Below are positions 33,128 through 41,806 of a stretch of 44,708 nt of DNA, in pieces. A model generated the notes under the pieces. It had not been told where the DNA came from, searched no databases, and worked only from the letters and a program-made list of their open reading frames with translations. Made by a program: the position numbers and the translations under genes. Source of the DNA: Planctomyces sp. SH-PL62 (GTDB taxonomy: Bacteria > Planctomycetota > Planctomycetia > Planctomycetales > Planctomycetaceae); contig CAMDEA010000058.1 of the NCBI GenBank assembly GCA_945893045.1, forward strand, positions 1 through 44,708. Direction: 5' to 3'. How positions within the stretch are numbered: the first letter of the stretch is position 1; each line of letters opens with the position of its first letter.

Positions 33128-35011
33128 ATGAGCGAACAGACACAAGCCGACCGACCGCAATTCACGCCACCATCCCACGACGGCTCACTGGAGCCGTCGT
33201 CTCGCTTCGTGCCGTTGGCCGATGGACGCGTCGCTCGCTTCGATCCCAGTGAGAAGCCCGTTGATCCGTTGACCTCGGCGGTTGTGACGTCCGAGAGCGC
33301 GGCTCCGAAACCGCATGATGAAATCCTGGCTCAAGCCAGCCATTTCGTCGATCACTTGCGGCTCCGCATCACGGAGCTGGATCGCCGCGAGCAAATTGTC
33401 GCGACGCAACTTCAGCAGATCGAACACGAGCGCAGCAGTCTCCGGCAATGGAAGCAGGAGGCCGATCAAGAGCTGCAATCGACCGCCGAGATTCTGCGGC
33501 AACGCGAGACGACGCTCGCCGAACAGATCGCCTCGCAACAGGGAATGATCGAGCAGCTTCGTTCCGAACACGCCGATCTCACCCAGCGCCGCGAGCATTT
33601 AGAATCCGACCGCATCCGGTTGCTCGCGGACGTCGGCACGAAGGTCGCCGCCGAACGGGAACGCTTGCAGCAAGCGATCGCGTCGGTTGACGTGGATCGT
33701 CAATGCCGGCAAATGGAATTCGATCGGCAGCGGCAGTTTCTCGAACAGGCGTATCAAGCGAAGCTGCAAGAAGTCGAAGCCGCCAAGTCGCGCGTTCGGC
33801 AAGATGTCACCGAAGAAATCCTGACCGCCGAACTGCGTGCCGAGCGGGAATCGTTGATCCGCGAGCGAGACGAATTCGACCGCGCCCGCTCCGAATTCAT
33901 TGCCCATCGTGACCGAGAACAAGCCGAACTTGATCATGCTCGTGAGGTCCATGTCGCGGCTGTCACTCGTGTGCGTGAAGAATTGCTGGCACAACAACAG
34001 GCCCAACTCGCCGCGCTGGAGATTGCGAGGCAAGCTCAGGCGGCGGAACTCCAGCAAGCTCAGGACGCATTCTCTCGGCAGCGTGAGCAACAACTGACCG
34101 AACTGCGGCACGAACGCGCGGTTCTCGAAAACCGGCTGCGGTTTCAGCAGGAACATCTCGCGAAAGCTCGGCAGGAGATCGAATCCGCTCAGAACGAATT
34201 TCGACGCGAAGCCCAACGGGCGCGCGGGCAACTGGAAGAGGGCGAGGCGATCATCCGGCTGCGGCAGTCGCAACTCGACCGCGTGCGGTCGTTGATGGAA
34301 GAGCGCGAACGCTCGGTCAATCGCGAGCGGGAGATGCTCTTCAAATCGCAGCGAGCCTTCGAGCAATTCACCGAACACGACCGCGAGCGGATCGCTCTCG
34401 AACGTGAAGAGTGGGACCGCGAACGGGGTGGCCAACTGGCCGATCTCCGCCGCCAACAGGACATGATCGCGCTGCATGCGAACAACCTGGAAGGCCGCCG
34501 CGAACGGCTGGACAACTTGCGAGCCGAGTTGGAAGAAACGCACCGCACGACGCTCGAACGGCGCATGGCGATCGAAGAAGCCTGGGCACAGATGACTCAA
34601 GCCTGCGGAGCGGAGGTTGCTCAGCAACGGCTCGACCAAGCTCAGCAACAACTTTCCGGTCACTATCGCGGTCTGCGCGACGCTTTGATCGAACAACGGC
34701 GTGAACTCGACGAGATGCGACAAGTCTTCCAGACCCAACGCGACGAAGTCCGGGCCGAACAGCAGACGCTCGCGGACTGGGCCGCGACCCAAGAACGAAC
34801 GCTCCGCGCACGAGAGGGAAATTTGCAAACTCAGGCCGAGCAACTCAACGTTCGCGAGTCCGCGTGGCGTTCGGCCAGCCAACGCTGGATCAACGAAAAG
34901 ATCGAAGCCGAGGCGGTGATCCGCGATCTGCTACAACAGCTCACCTCGCTGACCGAGCCGACGTCACCCGTCTCGATGTGGCCGCGACCAGCCATGCCGG
35001 TTTACGAGTAA
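33128..35011 (+). CDS. Long coiled-coil protein
   Basis: 627 residues, ATG at 33128. After a disordered ~65-residue N-terminus the protein is one long heptad-rich helix from about residue 70 to 610, rich in Glu, Arg, Gln and Ala (for example LRLRITELDRREQIVATQLQ). No membrane segment and no enzymatic motif. A short Pro-rich tail ends it (SPVSMWPRPAMPVYE). It may be a structural or scaffolding protein; function not assigned. It follows trxA closely, but a palindrome separates them. Confidence 0.8.
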   Translation: MSEQTQADRPQFTPPSHDGSLEPSSRFVPLADGRVARFDPSEKPVDPLTSAVVTSESAAPKPHDEILAQASHFVDHLRLRITELDRREQIVATQLQQIEHERSSLRQWKQEADQELQSTAEILRQRETTLAEQIASQQGMIEQLRSEHADLTQRREHLESDRIRLLADVGTKVAAERERLQQAIASVDVDRQCRQMEFDRQRQFLEQAYQAKLQEVEAAKSRVRQDVTEEILTAELRAERESLIRERDEFDRARSEFIAHRDREQAELDHAREVHVAAVTRVREELLAQQQAQLAALEIARQAQAAELQQAQDAFSRQREQQLTELRHERAVLENRLRFQQEHLAKARQEIESAQNEFRREAQRARGQLEEGEAIIRLRQSQLDRVRSLMEERERSVNREREMLFKSQRAFEQFTEHDRERIALEREEWDRERGGQLADLRRQQDMIALHANNLEGRRERLDNLRAELEETHRTTLERRMAIEEAWAQMTQACGAEVAQQRLDQAQQQLSGHYRGLRDALIEQRRELDEMRQVFQTQRDEVRAEQQTLADWAATQERTLRAREGNLQTQAEQLNVRESAWRSASQRWINEKIEAEAVIRDLLQQLTSLTEPTSPVSMWPRPAMPVYE

Positions 35012-35019
35012 CAGAGATC

Positions 35020-35115
35020 GGGGTTGTGTGTGCGAATTTCAGATTTCGCCGCCAGTGCGTTTTCCACTTCCCCAAGTCGACTTCGGCGAAATCTGAGATT
35101 CGCACACCCGACCCC
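35020..35115. repeat. Palindromic repeat related to the kinase insert at 29337
   Basis: Left arm GGGGTTGTGTGTGCGAATTT plus CAGATTTCGCCG; right arm CGGCGAAATCTGAGATTCGC plus ACACCCGACCCC. The outer ends (GGGTxGxGTGT / ACACCCGACCC) match the palindrome inside the kinase gene; the inner part differs. Begins 8 bases after the coiled-coil gene stop and ends 23 bases before the permease start. Confidence 0.75.
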
Positions 35116-35138
35116 TCGTTGCACGAAAGACCGCTGCC

Positions 35139-36476
35139 GTGAAACGCGCTTTGTCGTTATCGGCGATTGTCAGCATCATCTTCTTCAACGTCTGCGGCGG
35201 CGCGTACGCGGTAGAGGACTTGATCGCGGCGGGACCGGGCTTGGCCGTGCTGTTGCTGATCGTGACGCCGCTGGTCTGGAGTGCTCCGGTCGCGTTGGTC
35301 TGTGCGGAGTTGGGCACCGCGATCCCCGAAGAGGGGGGCTACTACGCCTGGTCAAAGCGCGCATTGGGACCGTTCGGAGCGTTTTGCCAAGGCTGGTGGG
35401 CGTGGCTCTACACGTTCATCGACATCGGCCTGTATCCCACGATGTTCTGCGATTACCTGGCTTACTTCGCACCGGAGTTCGGTGAGGACGGCAGCTACTG
35501 GCTCCGCAAGGGGCTGATGATCGCGATGATTTGGGGCTTCGTGCTGTTGAATCTGTGTGGATCGCGGACGATCGGCAACTTCTCGAAGCTGGTCTTCGTG
35601 CTGGTGATGTCGCCGTTTCTCATTCTGGTGTTTATGGGACTGTATCACGGTCTGACGCGCGGCTTTCCGTTCAGCCCGGTGACGCCGCTGCTGACGCCGG
35701 GCAAGACACTGGGGCCGGCATTGGCGGCAGCGATTCCGATCGTGTTGTGGAATTACATGGGCTGGGATTCGATCTCGACGATCGCCGGCGAAATGGAGCA
35801 ACCGCGCCGCGACTATCCACGAGCATTGCTGATCAGCGTGGTCCTGATCGCCGGTGTTTATGCCGTGCCGTCGCTGGTCGCGATGGGGTTGCTCGGAACA
35901 GAACACTTTGACTGGAAGACCGGAGCGTGGAGCACCGCCGCCGAACAGATCGCCGGGCCGTGGCTCGGAACTTTTGTCAGCGCGATGGGGATGATTTCTG
36001 CAATCGGGTTGTATGCCGCGCTCGTGCTGGTCTACAGCCGCGTGCCGTTCGTGATGGGGCAGGATGGTTACTTGCCGAAGGCTCTGATGAAGACGAATCG
36101 CTGGGACGCGCCGTGGGTGTCGCTGATCGTTTCAGGAGTGCTCTACACGGTCGTCATCCTGATGTTCCGCAACGTGGAAGAGTTGGCTTCGGCGGACGTG
36201 ACCGTTTACGCCGCAATGCTGTCATTGGAGCTGCTGTCGTTTCTGGTGCTGCGCTGGCGTGAGCCGACGTTGTCCCGACCGTTCCGCGTCCCCGGCGGAT
36301 GGGTAGTCGCGATTGGGCTGTGCCTCTTGCCGCTGCTGTGTGTTGGTACGGGTGCGTTCTATCGAGTGCAGGAAGACGGCTTCTGGAAAGTGATCGGCCT
36401 GGCCCTCGCCATCATGGCGAGCGGGCCGGTGTTGTATCCGCTGGCCGCATGGTGGCGACGAAAAGCGGGTTCGTGA
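35139..36476 (+). CDS. APC-superfamily amino acid permease
   Basis: 445 residues, GTG start at 35139. About 12 membrane spans; the first holds IIFFNVCGGAYAVEDLIAAGPG, the helix-breaking glycine motif of APC transporters. EEGGYYAWSKRALGPFGAFCQGW and NYMGWDSISTIAGEMEQPRRDYPRA are also typical of the AA_permease_2 group. Probably takes up amino acids or polyamines by cation symport or exchange; substrate unknown. Convergent with the symporter gene 18 bases away. Confidence 0.87.
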   Translation: MKRALSLSAIVSIIFFNVCGGAYAVEDLIAAGPGLAVLLLIVTPLVWSAPVALVCAELGTAIPEEGGYYAWSKRALGPFGAFCQGWWAWLYTFIDIGLYPTMFCDYLAYFAPEFGEDGSYWLRKGLMIAMIWGFVLLNLCGSRTIGNFSKLVFVLVMSPFLILVFMGLYHGLTRGFPFSPVTPLLTPGKTLGPALAAAIPIVLWNYMGWDSISTIAGEMEQPRRDYPRALLISVVLIAGVYAVPSLVAMGLLGTEHFDWKTGAWSTAAEQIAGPWLGTFVSAMGMISAIGLYAALVLVYSRVPFVMGQDGYLPKALMKTNRWDAPWVSLIVSGVLYTVVILMFRNVEELASADVTVYAAMLSLELLSFLVLRWREPTLSRPFRVPGGWVVAIGLCLLPLLCVGTGAFYRVQEDGFWKVIGLALAIMASGPVLYPLAAWWRRKAGS

Positions 36477-36494
36477 ATGGCGTCCTTCGATCGC

Positions 36495-37991
36495 TTAATG
36501 CCCAGCCCCGGTGCTGCGTCGATTGGCGATCTCGGAGTGATCCGCTTCTCGATGTTGAATCCAGTTTGGCATCAGGGAACCGAACAGCATTCCGACGAAT
36601 GAAGCGGCCAAGCCAAAGAGTTGCGGCGGAACCGTCCGCCAGACTGCTTGACTCTCTGCGTCGTGGAACTTGAACATGAAGCCGAGCCACACCGAGACGC
36701 CAAGCAGAATCGAGAAGACCGCTCCTTGCGTGGTAGCTCGTCTCCAATAGATGCCGAAGACCAGCGGCACGAACGCGACCACCAGCGTCACGCTGTAGCC
36801 CGCTTCGACCATCTCGTACATCGTTTGATTGGAGTTCACGGACATCGTCGTCGCCACGATCGCCACGAGCACCAGCAGGCTGCGGAGCGTCATCAGCATG
36901 GCCCGGTCAGTCAGCTTGAGCCGCGTCAAGAAGACTCGCAGCACGTTCTCGGTGAGCACGCTCGCGGGGGCGAGCAGCGTGCCGCTGGCCGTCGAGAGGA
37001 TCGCCGACATCAACGCCCCGAAGAACAATACCTGGCACCAAATCGGAGTCGCCTTCAGCACCATTGAGGGCAGGATCTGCTGCACCACGCGGGTGTCTTC
37101 GGATTGAAACAGCTCCACCAGACTCGGATCGATCACCGTCGCGGAATAGGCGATGAACATCGGCACGAACGCAAAACCGAAGTAGAAGATGCCGCCTGCA
37201 AACGTGCCGATGAGCGCCGTCTTTTCGTTCTTGGCGCTGGTGACTCGCTGAAAGACGTCCTGTTGCGGGATCGAGCCCAAACCCATCGTGAGGAATTGAC
37301 CGATGGCGATCAGCCAAGCCGACGCGGTGGCATGAGGGAAGAGGTTCAGTTTCCCAGCTCGATGAGCGTGTTCGATCACGACGTCGATGCCACCGGCTCG
37401 CTGTCCGAGCAACGCGGCGACGAGAATCAGTCCAATCACAATCGCCGCCGTTTGAATCACGTCCGTCAGAGCGACCGACCACATGCCGCCGAACATCGTG
37501 TAAACCGTGACGATCGCCGCTCCGACCATGATCGACTGATTCAAAGTCAGGTACTCTGGAAACAGGACGTTGATCACCAATCCCAGCGCCGACAATTGGG
37601 CACTCGTCCAACCGAGATACGAACTGGCGATTCCCAGCGATGTGATGACCTCCACGAACTTGCCGTATCGCAGGTGGTAGTAGTCGCCGATCGTCAGCAG
37701 TTCCAACCGATAAAACGTCTTTGCGAAGAAGAGCGCCACGAAGCACAAGCACATCGAGGCCCCAAACGGATCTCCGGACACGGCTCCCAATCCATCCTTG
37801 GCAAATGTCGCCGACACCGACAACACCGTCTCGGCTCCGAACCAAGTCGCGAAGACACACGCGAAGTTCATATACAACGGCAGCGACCGACCCGCGACCA
37901 TGAAGTCCTTCGAGTCCTTCACGCGCGTCGCCGCCCACAGCCCGACAGCCACAGTGGCAACCATGTAAAGAATCACACACAGAACCAGCAT
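36495..37991 (-). CDS. Sodium:solute symporter (SSS family)
   Basis: 498 residues with about 13 membrane spans. SSS signature features: RSLPLYMNFACVFATWFGAE, LTIGDYYHLRYG, IVTVYTMFGGMWSVALTDVIQ and GLGSIPQQDVFQRVTSAKNE. Couples Na+ entry to uptake of a solute; substrate cannot be told. Start ATG at 37991. Divergent from the P-type ATPase with 89 bases between starts. Confidence 0.9.
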   Translation of the reverse strand: MLVLCVILYMVATVAVGLWAATRVKDSKDFMVAGRSLPLYMNFACVFATWFGAETVLSVSATFAKDGLGAVSGDPFGASMCLCFVALFFAKTFYRLELLTIGDYYHLRYGKFVEVITSLGIASSYLGWTSAQLSALGLVINVLFPEYLTLNQSIMVGAAIVTVYTMFGGMWSVALTDVIQTAAIVIGLILVAALLGQRAGGIDVVIEHAHRAGKLNLFPHATASAWLIAIGQFLTMGLGSIPQQDVFQRVTSAKNEKTALIGTFAGGIFYFGFAFVPMFIAYSATVIDPSLVELFQSEDTRVVQQILPSMVLKATPIWCQVLFFGALMSAILSTASGTLLAPASVLTENVLRVFLTRLKLTDRAMLMTLRSLLVLVAIVATTMSVNSNQTMYEMVEAGYSVTLVVAFVPLVFGIYWRRATTQGAVFSILLGVSVWLGFMFKFHDAESQAVWRTVPPQLFGLAASFVGMLFGSLMPNWIQHREADHSEIANRRSTGAGH

Positions 37992-38080
37992 CGTGAGCTC
38001 CCATTGGTATTCACTCGAGCGGCAGCCTAAAAATCGGGCGAGATGTTATCTTGTCGTCTCCAGAGCGAAAGGATGACTCC

Positions 38081-40630
38081 GTGGCGGACCCCGCGCAAAC
38101 TGACGCATTCTGGTCGTTGGAGTGCGACCGACTGCTCGAACGGCTCGAAAGTTCTGAGGCCGGTCTGACCCGATCGGTCGCCGCCGATCGCTTGTCGCGA
38201 GCGACTCGATTGCAGCCGCACCGCGCCACCGCCTGGTCGTTGTTGATCGACCAGTTCAAAAGCCCGATCCTGATTCTGCTGTTCTGCTCGGCGCTCCTGT
38301 CCTTCACGCTGCTGGATGACAAGACGAATGCCGCGATCATCGTTGTGATTCTGGTTGCCAGCGGCTTGTTGGGTTTTTGGCAGGAACTGAGCGCCGCCGA
38401 TGCCGTCGCCAAGCTGATGAGCATGATCGAAACCAAAGCCACCGTCATCCGCGACGGCCACGATCAAGAAGTGCCGCTCGCCGAGATCGTCCGAGGCGAC
38501 GTGATCCGCTTGCGAGCTGGCGACCTCATCCCTGGCGATTGCCGACTGCTCACCGCACGCGATCTGTATCTCAACGAAGCGGTCCTCACGGGCGAAAGTT
38601 TTCCCGCCGAGAAATCAGTGACCGTCCTGCCGGAGCAAACGCCGCTTGGCCGGCGCACCAATTCGCTCTTCCTCGGCACCAACGTCATCAGCGGCTTGGC
38701 GACGGCCGTCGTCGTGGGAACGGGCCGCGAAACCGAGTTCGGCCGCATCTCGGAACGTCTCGAACACAAACCGCCGGAAACCGGGTTCGAGCGCGGTCTG
38801 CGGCACTTCGGTCAATTGCTGATCAAAGTGGTCCTCGTCATCACCGTGGCGGTGTTCGTGGTCAAAGTCGGACTTCAAAAGAAGGACGTGACCGAGTCGT
38901 TGCTGGTCGGTCTCGCACTGGCCGTCGGCATGACACCGCAACTGTTACCGGCGATTACCAGCGTGGTGCTCGCCGCCGGTGCCAAGTCGATGGCCCGGCA
39001 GCAGGTCATCGTCAAGCAACTCCTGTCGATCGAAAACCTCGGCAGCATGACGGTGCTTTGCTCCGACAAGACCGGCACCCTGACCGAAGGTGTCATTCAA
39101 CTTCAGAACACGCTCGACGTGTCGGGCCAGCCCAGCGAACGCGTTGCGCGACTCGCGTTCCTCAACGCCTTTTTCGAAACTGGTTTTGCCGACCCGATCG
39201 ACCGGTCGATTCGCGAGCACCAAACCTTCGATACAACCGGCGTCGAAAAGCTCGACGAGATCCCGTACGACTTCATCCGCAAACGGCTGAGCGTGCGAGT
39301 CGCCGAACAAGGGCACAAGTTGCTCATCACCAAAGGAGCACTCGCGCATGTCCTGGAGTGCTGTTCGCGGACGGAATCCTCCTCCGGCGAAATCGTTGAC
39401 TTGGCCTCGCAGCGAGCGGACATCGACCGCCGCTTTGCGGAATTGAGCAACGACGGCTTGCGGGTTCTCGGACTGGCGATCCGCAATGTCGAGACTCCGC
39501 GGATCACCAAGGCCGACGAACAGGACATGACGTTTCTCGGCTTTCTGGTCTTCGCCGATCCTCCGAAAGCCGATGCTCAGGCGACGCTCAAACAGCTCCG
39601 CGACCTCGGCGTCGCATTGAAGATCATCACTGGCGACAACCGCGCGGTCGCGGCCACGATCAGTCGCCGAGTCGGCATCGAATCGCCGATCATCGTCACC
39701 GGTTCCGACCTCCGCACGCTCAGCGAGGAAGCGGTCCGCCAACGTGCTCGCGAAGCGGATGTCTTCGCCGAAGTCGAACCGAATCAAAAGGAGCGCATCA
39801 TTCTCGCTCTGAAACATTCCGGCCACGTGGTCGGCTATCTGGGAGACGGCATCAACGACGCTTCCGCACTGCACGCGGCCGACGTCGGCATCTCGGTCGC
39901 GTCGGCCGTCGATGTCGCTCGCGAGGCCGCTCAGGTCGTGTTGCTCAAGCCGGATCTCAGCGTGCTCGTCCAGGGCGTCCGCGAGGGCCGGCGGACATTC
40001 TCCAACACGCTGAAGTATGTGTTCTTCGCCATCGCCGCGAACTTCGGCTACATGTTCAGCCTCGCCGTCGCTTCGTTGTTCTTGCCGTTCGAGCCGCTGC
40101 TCGCATCGCAAATCCTGCTCGTCAATCTGCTGGCCGATTTCCCCGCGATGGCGCTGGCGACGGACAGTGTCGATCCCGAACAAATTCAACGCCCGCACCG
40201 CTGGGACACACGCTTCATCGTCCGTTTCATGATGTCGTTCGGCTTCGCCAGTTCGCTGTTCGATTTCCTGACCTTCGGCGCGATGTATTTTCTTTTCAGC
40301 GAACTCAGCACGAATCAGTCGCCCAAAGCATTCGAGCAACTGTTCCAAACCGGCTGGTTCGTCGAATCGACCCTCACCGGCCTGATGATCCTGCTGGTGA
40401 TCCGCACGCAGCGCCCGTTCTTCCTCAGCCGCCCAGGCAGGTTGTTCTTGTTCGCAGTAGCGTCGATCGCTTTGGCGACGGTGCTGATCCCGTACTCACC
40501 GTTCGCCGGCAAGCTGGGCTTTGCCTCCCCTCCGCCAATGCTCCTGACAATCGCCCTGGTCATCACGCTGCTCTACGGCATCGGCATGGAAATCGTCAAA
40601 CGCTTGTTCTATCGCTACCTCGCGAAATAA
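38081..40630 (+). CDS. mgtA: P-type ATPase, MgtA-like (P3B magnesium import type)
   Basis: 849 residues from GTG at 38081, which follows AAAGGA at 38068; a TTG at 38051 is an alternative. Key motifs: LTGES (actuator), CSDKTGTLTEG with phosphorylated D329, KITGDN-like IITGDNRAV and GYLGDGINDASALHAADVGISV. Membrane-helix sequence AVGMTPQLLPAITS and LLVNLLADFPAMALATDSVD match the MgtA/MgtB branch, which imports Mg2+. Ion choice is inferred from these motifs. No leader riboswitch was seen in the 89-base divergent gap. Confidence 0.88.
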   Translation: MADPAQTDAFWSLECDRLLERLESSEAGLTRSVAADRLSRATRLQPHRATAWSLLIDQFKSPILILLFCSALLSFTLLDDKTNAAIIVVILVASGLLGFWQELSAADAVAKLMSMIETKATVIRDGHDQEVPLAEIVRGDVIRLRAGDLIPGDCRLLTARDLYLNEAVLTGESFPAEKSVTVLPEQTPLGRRTNSLFLGTNVISGLATAVVVGTGRETEFGRISERLEHKPPETGFERGLRHFGQLLIKVVLVITVAVFVVKVGLQKKDVTESLLVGLALAVGMTPQLLPAITSVVLAAGAKSMARQQVIVKQLLSIENLGSMTVLCSDKTGTLTEGVIQLQNTLDVSGQPSERVARLAFLNAFFETGFADPIDRSIREHQTFDTTGVEKLDEIPYDFIRKRLSVRVAEQGHKLLITKGALAHVLECCSRTESSSGEIVDLASQRADIDRRFAELSNDGLRVLGLAIRNVETPRITKADEQDMTFLGFLVFADPPKADAQATLKQLRDLGVALKIITGDNRAVAATISRRVGIESPIIVTGSDLRTLSEEAVRQRAREADVFAEVEPNQKERIILALKHSGHVVGYLGDGINDASALHAADVGISVASAVDVAREAAQVVLLKPDLSVLVQGVREGRRTFSNTLKYVFFAIAANFGYMFSLAVASLFLPFEPLLASQILLVNLLADFPAMALATDSVDPEQIQRPHRWDTRFIVRFMMSFGFASSLFDFLTFGAMYFLFSELSTNQSPKAFEQLFQTGWFVESTLTGLMILLVIRTQRPFFLSRPGRLFLFAVASIALATVLIPYSPFAGKLGFASPPPMLLTIALVITLLYGIGMEIVKRLFYRYLAK

Positions 40631-40765
40631 CTCGTCGGGTGGGCGTCACGACTTTTCGCAGGCTCTGGAGATGCAGTTTGATGTCGTCGAAGCAGCGATG
40701 CACGAATCTTGCCCAGCAAGGAATAGACGCCACACGACGATTGCCACCACGGCGAATTCCGTCGA

Positions 40766-41146
40766 TTACAGCAACCCCAGCAGCGATCGCACTGCTTGCC
40801 AGACACGCTCGGCCCAGCGGAGCGCGGAGGTGGCTTGACGCTTCGAGGTGTTCAGACCGGGATAGCGGGCCTCGACGGCGAATTCCGTCAGGAAGAGCAG
40901 TCCGCGTCGCAGCGTCTGCAACTGAGGATGAGTCGGCACCAGCGCCACGAGCAATCGGTCCAAGTCATGGGTTCGCGGAGAGGGGATTCCCAGTTCTACC
41001 AGCAACGCTTTCAAGTACTTCTCCGCGCTTTGCTGACAGTGAAAGCAAACCGAATCATGAAACGGCTCGGTGCTGCGGGCGATCTCTTGAGACACTCGGA
41101 AGTCGGCTTCGGCTTTTCGGACCCACGGCGACGTTGCTCTTTTCAT
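40766..41146 (-). CDS. HEPN-domain protein (HepT-like)
   Basis: 126 residues, ATG at 41146. Matches the HEPN family: SPWVRKAEADFRVSQEIA, CFHCQQSAEKYLKALLVELG, RTHDLDRLL, LTEFAVEARYPG. HEPN partners of MNT nucleotidyltransferases are usually RNases whose activity is blocked by the MNT protein. A canonical Rx4-6H catalytic motif is not evident, so this copy may be of the non-RxxxxH HEPN group. Its start lies 92 bases inside the MNT reading frame. The ~135 bases between this gene and mgtA hold nothing I can name. Confidence 0.8.
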   Translation of the reverse strand: MKRATSPWVRKAEADFRVSQEIARSTEPFHDSVCFHCQQSAEKYLKALLVELGIPSPRTHDLDRLLVALVPTHPQLQTLRRGLLFLTEFAVEARYPGLNTSKRQATSALRWAERVWQAVRSLLGLL

Positions 41147-41504
41147 ACAACACCTTGCCTTTGGTGACGACCTCCGTCAGGAACGAATCACCCCATTCGA
41201 GCCGCTGCGCCAGCATCCGCGGGGAACGGACAAGCAGGTCCATCGGAAACCGAGCCGGCAAAGCCAGGCGAATTTTCACGGCTTGGCTGATGGGATTTCG
41301 CGTGGGCATGACCACAAGCAGATCGACGTCGCTGTCGGCGGTTGGCGTTCCGTAGGCGTGCGAGCCAAACAGGATGATTTGGTCGGGATCGAATTGCTCG
41401 GCGACCTGTCGCGCATAGCGACGGATCGCGTACAGAGTCACATCGGCCCCCCACAGCGTGCGGAGCGGCTTCACGGCGACAGATTGACGAGCGTTGCGCG
41501 ACAT
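41055..41504 (-). CDS. MNT-type nucleotidyltransferase-domain protein
   Basis: 149 residues, ATG at 41504. Contains the minimal nucleotidyltransferase motif GSHAYGTPTADSDVDLLV (GSx10DxD) and LPARFPMDLLVRSP with the third acidic residue. The family normally ends near KGKVLYE; here the frame continues ~25 residues (NVAVGPKSRSRLPS...) across the start of the HEPN gene, giving an unusual 92-base overlap. With the HEPN gene it forms a MNT-HEPN pair, often a toxin-antitoxin system in which the MNT protein AMPylates HEPN. Confidence 0.82.
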   Translation of the reverse strand: MSRNARQSVAVKPLRTLWGADVTLYAIRRYARQVAEQFDPDQIILFGSHAYGTPTADSDVDLLVVMPTRNPISQAVKIRLALPARFPMDLLVRSPRMLAQRLEWGDSFLTEVVTKGKVLYEKSNVAVGPKSRSRLPSVSRDRPQHRAVS

Positions 41505-41649
41505 GGCGTGAGTCTAACCCGCTCCAACGATCGCGACCAAGTGACAAAACGGCGCGGCCGTGTGAATCTCGCCCGAGCGCGCCGCAGCGGTCAACACGGC
41601 TCGATGCCCGCTCACGCCGCTGCGAGCACACGTTGCCCGATGGCACATC

Positions 41650-41802
41650 TCATGGCGCGTTCGCATGAACGACGTACTCGAACAGTTCTTTCTTCGAGCT
41701 ACGTTTGCGAATCGCCTTCCAGCCGACGTTGCGGAAGCTGGCGTCCTCGATGATCGCGTCGTGGCTGTCGGTTTGGCCGTGCTGCCGTGAGAGGATGCCC
41801 AC
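41650..41802 (-). CDS. Possible small protein downstream of ggt
   Basis: A 50-codon frame with GTG at 41802, four bases after the ggt stop. The product VGILSRQHGQTDSHDAIIED continues to ASFRNVGWKAIRKRSSKKEL and ends FEYVVHANAP. Codons look like the genome's and the charge pattern is protein-like, but no family is recognised. It could also be the tail of a decayed gene. The 145 bases from here to the MNT gene are empty as far as I can see. Confidence 0.35.
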   Translation of the reverse strand: MGILSRQHGQTDSHDAIIEDASFRNVGWKAIRKRSSKKELFEYVVHANAP

Positions 41803-41806
41803 GAGG

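Noticed and set aside
22957..35115. CRISPR array
   Set aside because: The repeats are dispersed palindromes of different families with no regular spacing or uniform spacers.
38945..40348. Long open frame antisense to mgtA
   Set aside because: Shadow of a gene with complete P-type ATPase motifs.
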